A stretch of 33,011 bases of DNA from JBEBBU01 sp041158225 (GTDB lineage Bacteria; Pseudomonadota; Gammaproteobacteria; Methylococcales; Methylococcaceae), in the NCBI GenBank assembly GCA_041158225.1, contig JBEBBU010000076.1, positions 1-33,011 on the forward strand. The letters run 5' to 3'. Below, in pieces: positions 13,924 to 22,602 of this stretch. The notes below the pieces were generated by a model. The model did no database searches. It worked only from the letters and a program-made list of their open reading frames with translations, and had not been told where the DNA came from. Position numbers and translations under genes: made by a program. Every line of letters starts with the position of its first letter. Positions within the stretch are counted from its first letter, which is position 1.

Positions 13924-16347
13924 TTATACATCAAGATTGGCGACAGATAGTGCATTACGCTCAATAAAATCACGCCGAGGCTCTACCTCATCCCCCATGA
14001 GGGTGGAAAAAATTTCATCTGCTGCAATAGCATCTTCAATCTTGACCTGCAGCAGGCGACGCGTATTGGCATCAAGCGTTGTTTCCCAAAGCTGACCTGG
14101 ATTCATTTCGCCCAGACCTTTATAACGCTGGATATGCTGCCCCTTCCTGGCATCATTCTGCATAAGCTCAAATGCACTGGCAAATGAATCTACCGGCATG
14201 ATCTGGCCATCTATTCTCAGCTCGGCCTCATAGCCATGGAAAAGTTCGGTATGGAGTCTGGCAAAATCCCGCATCAGTCCATAATCAGAACCTGAAAAGA
14301 AAGCTGGGCTGACATGGAATACCTTGCTTACACCATGATGTTTGCGCTCAACACGCATGGAGCCAAAATCAGCCGATGATGTGTCATCCAGCAGGATGTT
14401 GAGCTTAATACCTGTTTCCCGTTCACTCAGAAGTGAGCCAAGTCCGGAAGCCCATGCTTCAAGTTCTGATGCTGTGCCATTGACCGGATAATCGCCAACA
14501 TAAAGCAGAGCCTCAAGAAACTGCGCATCGTAGCGGTAGGAAAGCCGTCCAATCAGAGAGGTCACATGCATGAACTGATTGGATATCTGCTCGAGTGCGA
14601 CTCCCTGAAGCACAGGAACATCGTCCCCACGATAAATCATTGACCTGGCAAGTGATAACTGCAGCAGATAATTATTGAGCTCAATGTCATCCTTGACATA
14701 ATGCTCCTGCTTGCCCTTTTTGACTTTATACAACGGCGGCTGGGCGATATAGATGTGACCACGACTGATAAGCTCAGGCATCTGCCTGAAGAAAAAGGTC
14801 AGCAGCAAGGTTCTGATATGCGATCCATCCACATCAGCGTCAGTCATGATAATAACGCGATGATAGCGCAGCCTGTCTGGATCATATTCATCGCGCCCGA
14901 TACCACAACCCAGGGCAGTGATCAGGGTGCCAACCTCCTCTGATGAAAGCATCCGGTCAAAACGGGCTCTTTCCACATTGAGAATTTTTCCCTTCAAAGG
15001 AAGAATGGCCTGTGTGCGTCTATCGCGTCCCTGTTTGGCAGATCCACCTGCAGAATCACCTTCCACAATAAACAGTTCAGATAGCGCCGGATCCTTTTCC
15101 TGACAATCCGCCAGTTTTCCAGGCAGCCCGGCTATATCAAGCGCTGATTTTCTCCGGGTCATTTCGCGCGCTTTTCTGGCAGCCTCTCGAGCTCTCGCCG
15201 CTTCAACTACTTTTTCGGCAATGATTTTACCGATGTTGGGATTTTCCAGTAGAAATGACGTCATACGCTCAGTCATGACCGTTTCAACGATGCCTTTAAC
15301 CTCCGATGAAACCAGTTTATCCTTGGTCTGGGATGAGAACTTCGGATCTGGAACCTTGACCGACAATACAGCGGTAAGACCTTCTCTTGCATCATCACCT
15401 GTTGTGGCAACCTTGCCTTTTTTTCCTGATGATTTGTCTTCTATATACTGGTTAAGCGTGCGGGTCAGCGCGCCGCGAAAACCGGCAAGGTGCGTACCCC
15501 CGTCCCGCTGAGGAATATTATTGGTATAGCAGTAGACGTTCTCCTGATAGGAATCATTCCACTGAAGCGCCACTTCCACAGCAACATCATCCTTGACCGC
15601 CTGAAAACTCAGTACGCGGTCAAACAGCGGTGTCTTGTTTTTATTCAGATGTTCAACAAACGCTGCAATGCCACCCTCATACTCATAAACATCAGACTGA
15701 CCGCTACGCTTGTCTTCAAGTTCTATTCTTACTCCTGAATTGAGAAAGGAAAGCTCTCTCAGGCGTTTGGCCAGAATCTCATAATGGAACTGGGTCTGGG
15801 TAAACGTCAGCTTGCTGGGTTTAAAGCGGATTCTCGTTCCAGTCGCCTGACTTTCTCCCGAAATTTTCAATGGCTCCAGTGGTTCACCATGATGATACTC
15901 CTGAGTATAACGATGGCCGTTGCGACAGATTTCCAGCCATAACTTTTCGGACAGTGCATTGACGACTGATACGCCTACGCCATGCAGACCACCGGAAACC
16001 TTGTAAGCATTGTCATCAAACTTCCCCCCCGCATGCAATACCGTCAGAATGACTTCAGCTGCGGATCGCCCCTCTTCAGGATGGATGTCGACAGGAATGC
16101 CGCGACCGTCATCTTCAACAGTCACTGATTCATCTTCATTAATGGTGACGCGCACATGGGTACAGTAACCCGCAAGCGCTTCATCAATCGAGTTGTCCAC
16201 GACCTCAAAAACCATGTGGTGCAACCCTGTTCCATCATCAGTATCACCGATATACATACCAGGTCGCTTGCGAACAGCATCAAGACCTTTGAGAACCTTG
16301 ATATTGGAACTGTCATACTCGTTGGGTCGTACATCTGTATCAGTCAT
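13924..16347 (-). CDS. gyrB: DNA gyrase subunit B
   Basis: GyrB supplies the ATPase of DNA gyrase, which negatively supercoils DNA with GyrA. The 807-residue protein is of full gammaproteobacterial length. It has a GHKL ATPase domain (VRKRPGMYIGDTDDGTGLHH, FEVVDNSIDEALAGY, VEDDGRGIPVD, GGLHGVGVSVVNALS), a transducer domain, and a Toprim domain (LFIVEGDSAGGSAKQGRD, IIMTDADVDGSHIRTLLL). The C-terminal RYKGLGEMNPGQLWET is also present. It overlaps recF by 4 bases and is followed 10 bases later by lgt. Confidence 0.99.
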   Translation of the reverse strand: MTDTDVRPNEYDSSNIKVLKGLDAVRKRPGMYIGDTDDGTGLHHMVFEVVDNSIDEALAGYCTHVRVTINEDESVTVEDDGRGIPVDIHPEEGRSAAEVILTVLHAGGKFDDNAYKVSGGLHGVGVSVVNALSEKLWLEICRNGHRYTQEYHHGEPLEPLKISGESQATGTRIRFKPSKLTFTQTQFHYEILAKRLRELSFLNSGVRIELEDKRSGQSDVYEYEGGIAAFVEHLNKNKTPLFDRVLSFQAVKDDVAVEVALQWNDSYQENVYCYTNNIPQRDGGTHLAGFRGALTRTLNQYIEDKSSGKKGKVATTGDDAREGLTAVLSVKVPDPKFSSQTKDKLVSSEVKGIVETVMTERMTSFLLENPNIGKIIAEKVVEAARAREAARKAREMTRRKSALDIAGLPGKLADCQEKDPALSELFIVEGDSAGGSAKQGRDRRTQAILPLKGKILNVERARFDRMLSSEEVGTLITALGCGIGRDEYDPDRLRYHRVIIMTDADVDGSHIRTLLLTFFFRQMPELISRGHIYIAQPPLYKVKKGKQEHYVKDDIELNNYLLQLSLARSMIYRGDDVPVLQGVALEQISNQFMHVTSLIGRLSYRYDAQFLEALLYVGDYPVNGTASELEAWASGLGSLLSERETGIKLNILLDDTSSADFGSMRVERKHHGVSKVFHVSPAFFSGSDYGLMRDFARLHTELFHGYEAELRIDGQIMPVDSFASAFELMQNDARKGQHIQRYKGLGEMNPGQLWETTLDANTRRLLQVKIEDAIAADEIFSTLMGDEVEPRRDFIERNALSVANLDV

Positions 16348-17426
16348 AGGATTGTCGCCTTGGAAAGTGTCCCGTGTTCCACGTGAAACACGCTTGATTG
16401 AATTAAACTGGCATCAGATAGCCAATCTGGTTGAGACAGAGATGTCATCATCGTCTGAATGCCGAGACTCCTTAAAACCTCAAATGCAAGCCGGTAACTG
16501 CGCGAATCCAGCTCAGAACCCAAATCATCAACCAACAGCAAACATGACTTTGCGGAAAGGTTCTGCACCACAGAAACATGGGCCACCATGAATGCAAGTA
16601 GCAGCATCCTGATCTGTCCCCTCGACAGAAAAGACTTCACTGGACGATCATTCATAAGAAAGCCAAAATCAGCACGGTGTGGACCGGCATGGGTATGCTG
16701 AAGACGGCAGTCTTTGTCGAGTGTGCTGGTTAGGGCTGTCGCCAGATCCTGCGTATCTGGCCAGCCCTTTTCGTAATAAAGATCCAGATGGATTCCCGGC
16801 AACAGTAACGCACACAAATCAAGAAATCTGGGACGAAGCCTTTCAAAATAAGACAGGCGGTAAATGTGGATGCGTTGCCCATACTGCACCAAACCTTCAT
16901 TCCACGATGCCAGAGATGACAGCAGGCAACCTGAACGCAGCAGATGATTGCGGTGAGTGAGAATGCGGCCATAACGACGCCAGTCATCAAGAAAGGCATG
17001 CTCCACGTGAAACACTCCCCAGTCAAAAACCTGCCTGCGGGATCTTGAGGTATCATCCAGAAGACTGAATGTAGGCGGATGCAAAAGCATCACTGGAAAT
17101 CGCTGCACTACAGGCAGTGAGGAGTCAATACGCACACCGGACAAGTGATGCTCGCGTAGCTTGCGCCCCAGAGCAAACCCGACGCTATCCTCCAAAGGAT
17201 CATCAAGGCGGGCAAAAACCTGTAGCGAACTCTCCCCAAGACGAATGGCATGAGAGGTAATGGCTGAACGGAAAGAGCGCCCCCTGATAAGCACATAAAA
17301 TGCTTCCAGCAGACTGGTTTTTCCACTGCCATTATCGCCCGTAATAAAGTTGAAACCAGGCGCTAGATCAATTTCCTGAACAGCGAGATTACGAAATCCG
17401 TGAATATGAATACGGGAAAAAACCAT
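16344..17426 (-). CDS. recF: RecF recombination/repair ATPase
   Basis: RecF is an SMC/ABC-like ATPase that loads RecA at single-strand gaps with RecO and RecR. From ATG 17426 it is 360 residues. It opens SRIHIHGFRNL, has Walker A GDNGSGKTSLLEAF at residues 30-43, the signature FLSRGQIRMLLLAF, and a C-terminal Walker B-like LLLVDDLGSELD. A TTG at 17438 could extend it by four residues, but family alignment favours the ATG. It begins 20 bases after dnaN and overlaps gyrB by 4. Two parS sites lie in its coding sequence. Confidence 0.97.
   Translation of the reverse strand: MVFSRIHIHGFRNLAVQEIDLAPGFNFITGDNGSGKTSLLEAFYVLIRGRSFRSAITSHAIRLGESSLQVFARLDDPLEDSVGFALGRKLREHHLSGVRIDSSLPVVQRFPVMLLHPPTFSLLDDTSRSRRQVFDWGVFHVEHAFLDDWRRYGRILTHRNHLLRSGCLLSSLASWNEGLVQYGQRIHIYRLSYFERLRPRFLDLCALLLPGIHLDLYYEKGWPDTQDLATALTSTLDKDCRLQHTHAGPHRADFGFLMNDRPVKSFLSRGQIRMLLLAFMVAHVSVVQNLSAKSCLLLVDDLGSELDSRSYRLAFEVLRSLGIQTMMTSLSQPDWLSDASLIQSSVFHVEHGTLSKATIL
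16375..16390. other. parS site (perfect match), in recF 3' end
   Basis: TGTTCCACGTGAAACA matches TGTTNCACGTGAAACA at all defined bases. It lies about 30 bases upstream of the gyrB start, within the last codons of recF, and about 3.6 kb from the dnaA start. Confidence 0.88.
16999..17014. other. parS site (one mismatch), in recF
   Basis: TGCTCCACGTGAAACA differs from parS only at the third base. It lies 624 bases from the perfect site at 16375, forming a local pair that could nucleate one ParB complex. Confidence 0.75.
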
Positions 17427-17446
17427 TTGAAACAGCAAAAAACAGG

Positions 17447-18553
17447 CTAGACCAGCAACGGCATGACCAGATAACGCGCCCGTGGATCTTCGACATCCTC
17501 AAAGAGTGCGGTATGCGTCTGTTCGGCAAGCGAGAAGCGCATCGTATCCGAGGACATGGTTCCAACAACATCAAGCATATAATTGACATTGAAACACAGG
17601 TCAATATTGGGCCCTGCAATCTCGGCTGACAGCGTGTCATGAGCGCTATCGTTATCCATGCAATGCGCTTCAAAATGGATGCAGTCATCCTTGATATGTA
17701 ACATGACAGCACGCGATTTCTCGGAGGTCAGAATGGCAATACGCGCAAGTACCGACTTAATGTCAGAACGGGCAATGTGAACGACATGTGAAATAGTGGC
17801 TGGCAGAACACGCCTGAAATCAGGATAACGCCCTTCAATGAGCTTGGTGGAAAACCGGAGACCGGGCAACACAAAGCTGCATGTATTGGCTGCCACTTCG
17901 ATTCTCACCTGAATATCCTGATCAGGAAGCAGGCGCAACAACTCAAGAACGGCCTTTCTGGGAAGAATAAACTGCCTGATGACACCTGACGATGATGCCT
18001 CGCCTAATGAATCTTCAAATACAGCCATGCGATGGCCATCAGATGATACGCAGCGGAAAATATTTCCCGCAAACTCCATCATGACACCATTCAGAAAATA
18101 GCGCACATCCTGCTGTCCCATGAATGCAAATGTCTTGCGCAAACCCTGCTCCAACAGGGAGGCAGGCAGCGTGACCTTGCAGGCAGCCTCATCAAGTTCA
18201 AAAGCAGGATAATCCTCGGCTGGTAGAGTGGAGAGCGCATAGCGGGAAGAAGCCGCCGTCAGGACAACACGATCGTCATTAACCTGGAATTTGATGGGGC
18301 AGGACTCAGGTAAGGCCTTGAGCAGGTCGATCAGCTTCCGGGCAGGAACAGTAAAATCGGCATCTTCATCAACATCCATCTCGAGTTCACTGATGACCTG
18401 AACCTCCGTATCCGAACCCGTGATGAAAAGTGTCCCGTCCCGGAAACTGAAAAACAGGTTGGATAGTATCGGAATGGTTGCACGCCTTTCGACAACGCTT
18501 ACTGCCTGCTGCAGGCGGGGGAGCAGAACATCATTAGCTATGGTAAATTGCAT
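17447..18553 (-). CDS. dnaN: DNA polymerase III beta sliding clamp
   Basis: DnaN forms the ring-shaped clamp that tethers polymerase III to DNA. The 368-residue length matches the family (366 in E. coli). The N-terminus MQFTIANDVLLPRLQQAVSV, VVERRATIPILSNLF, KFQVNDDRVVLTAASSRY, GLRFSTKLIEGRYPDFRRVLP and the C-terminal MPLLV are all typical. It follows dnaA by 33 bases and precedes recF by about 20, the standard dnaA-dnaN-recF-gyrB order. Confidence 0.99.
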   Translation of the reverse strand: MQFTIANDVLLPRLQQAVSVVERRATIPILSNLFFSFRDGTLFITGSDTEVQVISELEMDVDEDADFTVPARKLIDLLKALPESCPIKFQVNDDRVVLTAASSRYALSTLPAEDYPAFELDEAACKVTLPASLLEQGLRKTFAFMGQQDVRYFLNGVMMEFAGNIFRCVSSDGHRMAVFEDSLGEASSSGVIRQFILPRKAVLELLRLLPDQDIQVRIEVAANTCSFVLPGLRFSTKLIEGRYPDFRRVLPATISHVVHIARSDIKSVLARIAILTSEKSRAVMLHIKDDCIHFEAHCMDNDSAHDTLSAEIAGPNIDLCFNVNYMLDVVGTMSSDTMRFSLAEQTHTALFEDVEDPRARYLVMPLLV

Positions 18554-18586
18554 ACTCTATCCTGAAATTCAATACGGTCATTCGCG

Positions 18587-19972
18587 TCAATGAGACAGGA
18601 GCTGCCTGATCTTCTCATAATCCTCAAAAAAGCCTCTGTCAGTCTCCCTGAGTTCAGCAACTTTTTTTGTCGCATGGAGCACTGTCGTATGATCACGCCC
18701 CCCAAAAAAACCACCAATGGATGGCAGACTTTCAGATGTAAATTCCCTTGAGAGGGCCATGGCAAGCTGCCTTGGCCTGGTGAGCGGGCGCTTCTTGCTT
18801 TTTGAAACCAGATCAGCGACTCGAATCTTGTAGTATTCAGCAACAACTTTCTGGATGTTATCAACACTGATTGCCCTGTCATGCAGGGCAATCAGATCCT
18901 TGAGAGCATCTTTTGTAAACTCCAGGGTTATCGGTTTACCCATGAACTTGGAATGCGCCATCACCCGTCGAAATGCGCCTTCCAGATCACGGATATGGGA
19001 CCTGATGTGATTGCTGATAAAAAAAGCAACCTCGGGCGGCAGATCACATTGGCTGGCAGCAGCCTTGCTCATGAGGATCGCCTGGCGTGTTTCGACATCA
19101 GGCAATTCAACGGCTACGGACAGACCCCAGCTAAAACGGGATTTAAGTCGGTCATCAAGGTTTTCGATTTCCTTGGGATAGGTATCAGAGGTCATGACGA
19201 TCTGGCAATGACGCCCAAGCAGTTCATTAAAGGTATGAAAGAACTCATCCTGGGATCGTTCTTTACCTGCGAGGAACTGGATATCGTCAATAAGCAGGAC
19301 ATCGGCAGAGCGGTAATTGTTTTTGAATACATCAATGCTGTGGTGCTGCAACGCTTTGACCATGTCAGAGACAAAGCGCTCTGATGTCACAAACATGACT
19401 CGCGCCCCATCACGATGCTTGCGGATATGATTGCCGATAGCATGCATCAGATGGGTCTTGCCAAGCCCGACCCCTCCGTAGATGAAAAGAGGATTGTAAT
19501 GCTTGTCGCAGGGATTAAGCGCAACCTGCTCTGAGGCGGCACGGGCAATCTCATTCGATTTGCCAGCGATGAAAGTGTCAAAAGTGTACGTCGGATCCAG
19601 ATTGTCAGGCACAGGGGCCGACTGAGGCGGAGCCTTGCTGGTCACCGCTGTTTTTTCAGGTGGCGGAGTGGCTGCTGCGGTGGGCGTCCTGGATGGCGCA
19701 GGGTTCACGGCGCTGGGACGCGGCACAGCACGTTCACGCGTACCAATGTCAAGTTCAACCCGGCAGTCTGCCTGCAGCCCGGTAACAATCGACGTGATAC
19801 GCGCCAGATAATGCTGCTTGACCCATTCCAGGACAAAGCGGTTGGGAGCTAGCAGTGTCAGCGGATTCTGGGAGTCCCCGCATTGCAGGGGCCTGACCCA
19901 GGTATTGAAGTCCTGGGGGGGGAGTTCACGCTCCAGTTGTGACAGGCAGGTTTGCCAGAGCTCGACCATCAT
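18587..19972 (-). CDS. dnaA: Chromosomal replication initiator DnaA
   Basis: DnaA binds and opens oriC and loads the helicase. From ATG 19972 it is 461 residues: N-terminal domain MMVELWQTCLSQLERELPP, a proline/alanine/threonine-rich linker, the AAA+ domain with Walker A GGVGLGKTHLMHAIG and Walker B LLIDDIQFLAGKERSQ, and the C-terminal helix-turn-helix signature FFGGRDHTTVLHATKKV. The frame stays open to an ATG at 20074, but the extra 34 residues have no counterpart in the family that I recall. That stretch is therefore better read as a leader. A sequence resembling a DnaA box (TTATCAACA, 18858-18866) lies inside the gene. dnaN follows 33 bases downstream. Confidence 0.97.
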   Translation of the reverse strand: MMVELWQTCLSQLERELPPQDFNTWVRPLQCGDSQNPLTLLAPNRFVLEWVKQHYLARITSIVTGLQADCRVELDIGTRERAVPRPSAVNPAPSRTPTAAATPPPEKTAVTSKAPPQSAPVPDNLDPTYTFDTFIAGKSNEIARAASEQVALNPCDKHYNPLFIYGGVGLGKTHLMHAIGNHIRKHRDGARVMFVTSERFVSDMVKALQHHSIDVFKNNYRSADVLLIDDIQFLAGKERSQDEFFHTFNELLGRHCQIVMTSDTYPKEIENLDDRLKSRFSWGLSVAVELPDVETRQAILMSKAAASQCDLPPEVAFFISNHIRSHIRDLEGAFRRVMAHSKFMGKPITLEFTKDALKDLIALHDRAISVDNIQKVVAEYYKIRVADLVSKSKKRPLTRPRQLAMALSREFTSESLPSIGGFFGGRDHTTVLHATKKVAELRETDRGFFEDYEKIRQLLSH

Positions 19973-20100
19973 TATGTTAGGGATACCGGTTGACTTGGAA
20001 AGACAGGCCGCAGTCGCCAGAGCAAGACCATCTTCGTATATGATACCGTAAGTGGCGCCATTAATCAGCTTCATGCAGCGGATGATTGTGAACGGCCACC

Positions 20101-20130
20101 TTGACGGAACACATTGATCAGGCTTACAAT
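20101..20130 (+). promoter_or_regulatory. Sigma70-type promoter of rpmH
   Basis: TTGACG (20101-20106) and TACAAT (20125-20130) are separated by 18 bases, each one mismatch from consensus. Predicted transcription starts about 30 bases before the rpmH ATG at 20168. A strong promoter is expected for a ribosomal protein gene. Confidence 0.65.
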
Positions 20131-20167
20131 GTCAGGCTGAATCATATCAAGCCAGTCGGGCGTTACC

Positions 20168-20302
20168 ATGAAAAGAACCTATCAGCCAAGTAAGATCAAG
20201 CGAGTACGCACCCACGGTTTCCGCGCCCGTATGGCCACTTATGGCGGCCGCGCGGTACTGAATGCAAGACGCGCCAAGGGTCGCAAGCGTCTCAGCGTGT
20301 AG
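20168..20302 (+). CDS. rpmH: Ribosomal protein bL34
   Basis: This is a 44-residue, very basic protein beginning MKRTYQPSKIKRVRTHGFRA and ending RAKGRKRLSV, which is the complete, nearly invariant bL34 of the large ribosomal subunit. A good promoter lies upstream at 20101-20130. The stop codon TAG shares its last base with the GTG start of rnpA, the usual rpmH-rnpA coupling. It is divergent from dnaA. Confidence 0.97.
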   Translation: MKRTYQPSKIKRVRTHGFRARMATYGGRAVLNARRAKGRKRLSV

Positions 20303-20664
20303 TGCACGCTCACACAGAAAGAGCAGATCTCCGCTTCCCACGCAGGAAGCGGTTGCTCAATCCCGCAGAATTCAAGCAGGTTTTTGGCGATGGGAACAGG
20401 AGTTCCGGCAGCCTGATCACCATCGTGGGTCATCAGAGTCCATCAAGCGAAGCCCGTCTGGGGCTGGCCATTTCACGGAAACAGGTCAGAAAAGCCGTGG
20501 ATAGAAACCGTATCAAAAGGCAACTGAGGGAAACCTTCAGGAAGCAGTCGTCAGGATTGCCAGCTTTTGATTTCATTGTCATGGCGCGCAAGGAAGCAGT
20601 TCTTGCGGACAACGCAAGCATTCGCAAGGCTTTTGTCAGGCAATTGCGCCGCTGGGCACCCTAG
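20302..20664 (+). CDS. rnpA: Ribonuclease P protein component
   Basis: RnpA is the protein subunit of RNase P, which cuts the 5' leader from pre-tRNAs. The 120-residue basic protein carries FPRRKRLLNPAEFKQVF at the N-terminus, RLGLAISRKQVRKAVDRN and the RNPP signature RNRIKRQLRE. The start is GTG 20302, overlapping the rpmH stop by one base. yidD starts 13 bases after the stop. Confidence 0.95.
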   Translation: MHAHTERADLRFPRRKRLLNPAEFKQVFGDGNRSSGSLITIVGHQSPSSEARLGLAISRKQVRKAVDRNRIKRQLRETFRKQSSGLPAFDFIVMARKEAVLADNASIRKAFVRQLRRWAP

Positions 20665-20677
20665 CCCCTCCCTCCCC

Positions 20678-20911
20678 ATGCAGTCAGTTCTCATTGCGTT
20701 GATCCGCCTTTATCGCCTCATACTCTCTCCCTGGACAGGTAATCAGTGCAGATTTTTGCCGACCTGTTCAAATTATGCTATTGAAGCCATCGAACGGTTT
20801 GGCGCAATGCACGGAACTTACCTTACAATACGCAGGCTACTCCGCTGCCACCCATGGTATCCGGGCGGAGTAGACCCGGTCCCAGAAAAACATGGAAACA
20901 GTGATGGATAA
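20678..20911 (+). CDS. yidD: Membrane protein insertion efficiency factor YidD
   Basis: This 77-residue protein has the compact YidD family sequence: IRLYRLILSPWTGNQCRFLP followed by TCSNYAIEAIERFG and RCHPWYPGGVDPVP. The conserved cysteines and WYPGG motif are intact. YidD assists YidC-dependent membrane protein insertion. ATG 20678 gives the canonical N-terminus; the frame is open further upstream but overlaps rnpA out of frame. Its last codons overlap the first codons of yidC by 8 bases. Confidence 0.93.
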   Translation: MQSVLIALIRLYRLILSPWTGNQCRFLPTCSNYAIEAIERFGAMHGTYLTIRRLLRCHPWYPGGVDPVPEKHGNSDG

Positions 20912-22568
20912 TTTACGGTTTGTGCTCTTCATACTGATGGTCTTCTTCAGCTACACGCTATGGGAGCAATGGCAGATTGATTACGGCCCGAAGCATGAAA
21001 CGGCGCCTGCGCGATCAGTCAATCTGGATGCGGCTACCGAGCAGGATGCTCCGGTCAGCACGGCCAGTGACAGCAGCGCCAGCCCGGATAAACCTGCCGT
21101 ACCCACAGCCAGCCCAATCCGTTCAGGCTCAGGCAAGAGCCGCAAGATCCAGGTCGTCACTGATGTCATCCAGGCCACACTGGATACACGCGGCGGTGAT
21201 ATCAGGGCATTGAACCTCATAAAATACCCCGTCCAGAAAGACAGGCCCGAAGAATCCGTCAGGCTGCTGACCGAAGAGGGTGAAATCTTTGTATCCCAGA
21301 ACGGTTTTCTGGGTGATGCAGACAGTGCGCCAAGTCACCACACCGTGTGGCAGTCCTCTGCACCCGACCATGTACAGATCAGCCCCGGCAATGAGACGAC
21401 CCGGGTGGCGATGACCTGGGATAACGGCAATGGTGTCAAAATTACCAAAACCTATATCTTTACTCAGGGATCGTATGTCATCCGCCTTGAACATACCGTA
21501 GCAAACAGTTCCGCTGAAACATGGCAGGGGCGCCAGTATACCCAGCTGATGAGAAAGGAACCTGCCAAGGAAGAATCCACATTCATCCGGAGCTATACCG
21601 GAGCCGTCATCCATACTGATGAAAAAAGCTATGAAAAAATCAGCTTCAAGGATATGGCAGGTGAAAATCTTGATGTGAAGAGCAAGCACGGCTGGTCTGC
21701 CATGATCCAGCACTACTTCCTCGCCGCATGGATTCCCAATGCCAACGAGGAAAACAGCTATTACACCAAGGCACTGCAGGACAAGACCTTTGTCATAGGC
21801 AACTACGGCCCGTCCATGGAAGTAGCACCAGGTGAGCAGACAATGGTTGCCAGCGAACTGTACGCCGGCCCCAAACTTAACCGCGTACTTGAAGCCACCG
21901 CACCCGGCCTGGAACTGACCGAAGATTTTGGCGGCCTGACCTTCATTGCCAAGCCCATCTTCTGGCTGCTGGAAAAATTCCACAAAAACCTTGAGAACTG
22001 GGGACTGGCCATCATTATGGTCACACTGGTCATCAAGCTGATGTTCTTCAAGCTGTCGGAAGCCAGCTACAAATCCATGGCGAACATGCGTAAACTGCAG
22101 CCCAAACTGCAGGAACTGAAAGAAAAATGTGGTGATGACCGCCAGCGCTTCAATCAGTCCATGATGGAAATGTACCGCAAGGAAAAGGTTAATCCACTGG
22201 GTGGCTGTCTGCCAATTCTGGTCCAGATTCCTGTGTTCATATCCCTGTACTGGGTACTGGCTGAGAGTGTGGAACTGAGACAGGCTCCATTCTTCTTCTG
22301 GCTTAATGACCTCTCCTCCAAGGATCCGTTCTTCATACTGCCACTGATCATGGGTATCACCATGTTCATCCAGCAGAGACTGAATCCTCCACCTACTGAT
22401 CCACTTCAGGCCAAGGTGATGCAGTTCTTCCCCTTTGTATTTACCATTTTCTTCGCCTTCTTCCCATCAGGCCTGGTGCTGTACTGGGTAGTGAACAACT
22501 CGCTGTCCATCCTGCAGCAGTGGTACATCACCCGTCAGATCGAGAAAATGTCCGCCCAGAGTGCCTGA
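20904..22568 (+). CDS. yidC: Membrane protein insertase YidC
   Basis: YidC inserts and folds inner-membrane proteins, alone or with Sec. From ATG 20904 it is 554 residues and starts MDNLRFVLFILMVFFSYTLW, the first membrane helix. A large periplasmic domain follows (about residues 50-340). The C-terminal insertase core then begins at WGLAIIMVTLVIKLMFF, with MANMRKLQPKLQELKEK, NPLGGCLPILVQIPVFISLY and FPSGLVLYWVVNNSLSILQQ. The long periplasmic domain is the Gram-negative form. GGAAACAG lies just before the chosen ATG; an in-frame ATG at 20892 would add four residues. Confidence 0.97.
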   Translation: MDNLRFVLFILMVFFSYTLWEQWQIDYGPKHETAPARSVNLDAATEQDAPVSTASDSSASPDKPAVPTASPIRSGSGKSRKIQVVTDVIQATLDTRGGDIRALNLIKYPVQKDRPEESVRLLTEEGEIFVSQNGFLGDADSAPSHHTVWQSSAPDHVQISPGNETTRVAMTWDNGNGVKITKTYIFTQGSYVIRLEHTVANSSAETWQGRQYTQLMRKEPAKEESTFIRSYTGAVIHTDEKSYEKISFKDMAGENLDVKSKHGWSAMIQHYFLAAWIPNANEENSYYTKALQDKTFVIGNYGPSMEVAPGEQTMVASELYAGPKLNRVLEATAPGLELTEDFGGLTFIAKPIFWLLEKFHKNLENWGLAIIMVTLVIKLMFFKLSEASYKSMANMRKLQPKLQELKEKCGDDRQRFNQSMMEMYRKEKVNPLGGCLPILVQIPVFISLYWVLAESVELRQAPFFFWLNDLSSKDPFFILPLIMGITMFIQQRLNPPPTDPLQAKVMQFFPFVFTIFFAFFPSGLVLYWVVNNSLSILQQWYITRQIEKMSAQSA

Positions 22569-22602
22569 TGCACCATCACAGGCCCATAGCCAACACGGTT
22601 GC

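Noticed and set aside
18858..18866. TTATCAACA inside dnaA as evidence for oriC
   Set aside because: A single one-mismatch DnaA-box-like sequence in coding DNA with no cluster around it.
21129..21983. 284-codon minus-strand frame opposite yidC
   Set aside because: YidC is certain; the antisense frame is a composition artefact.
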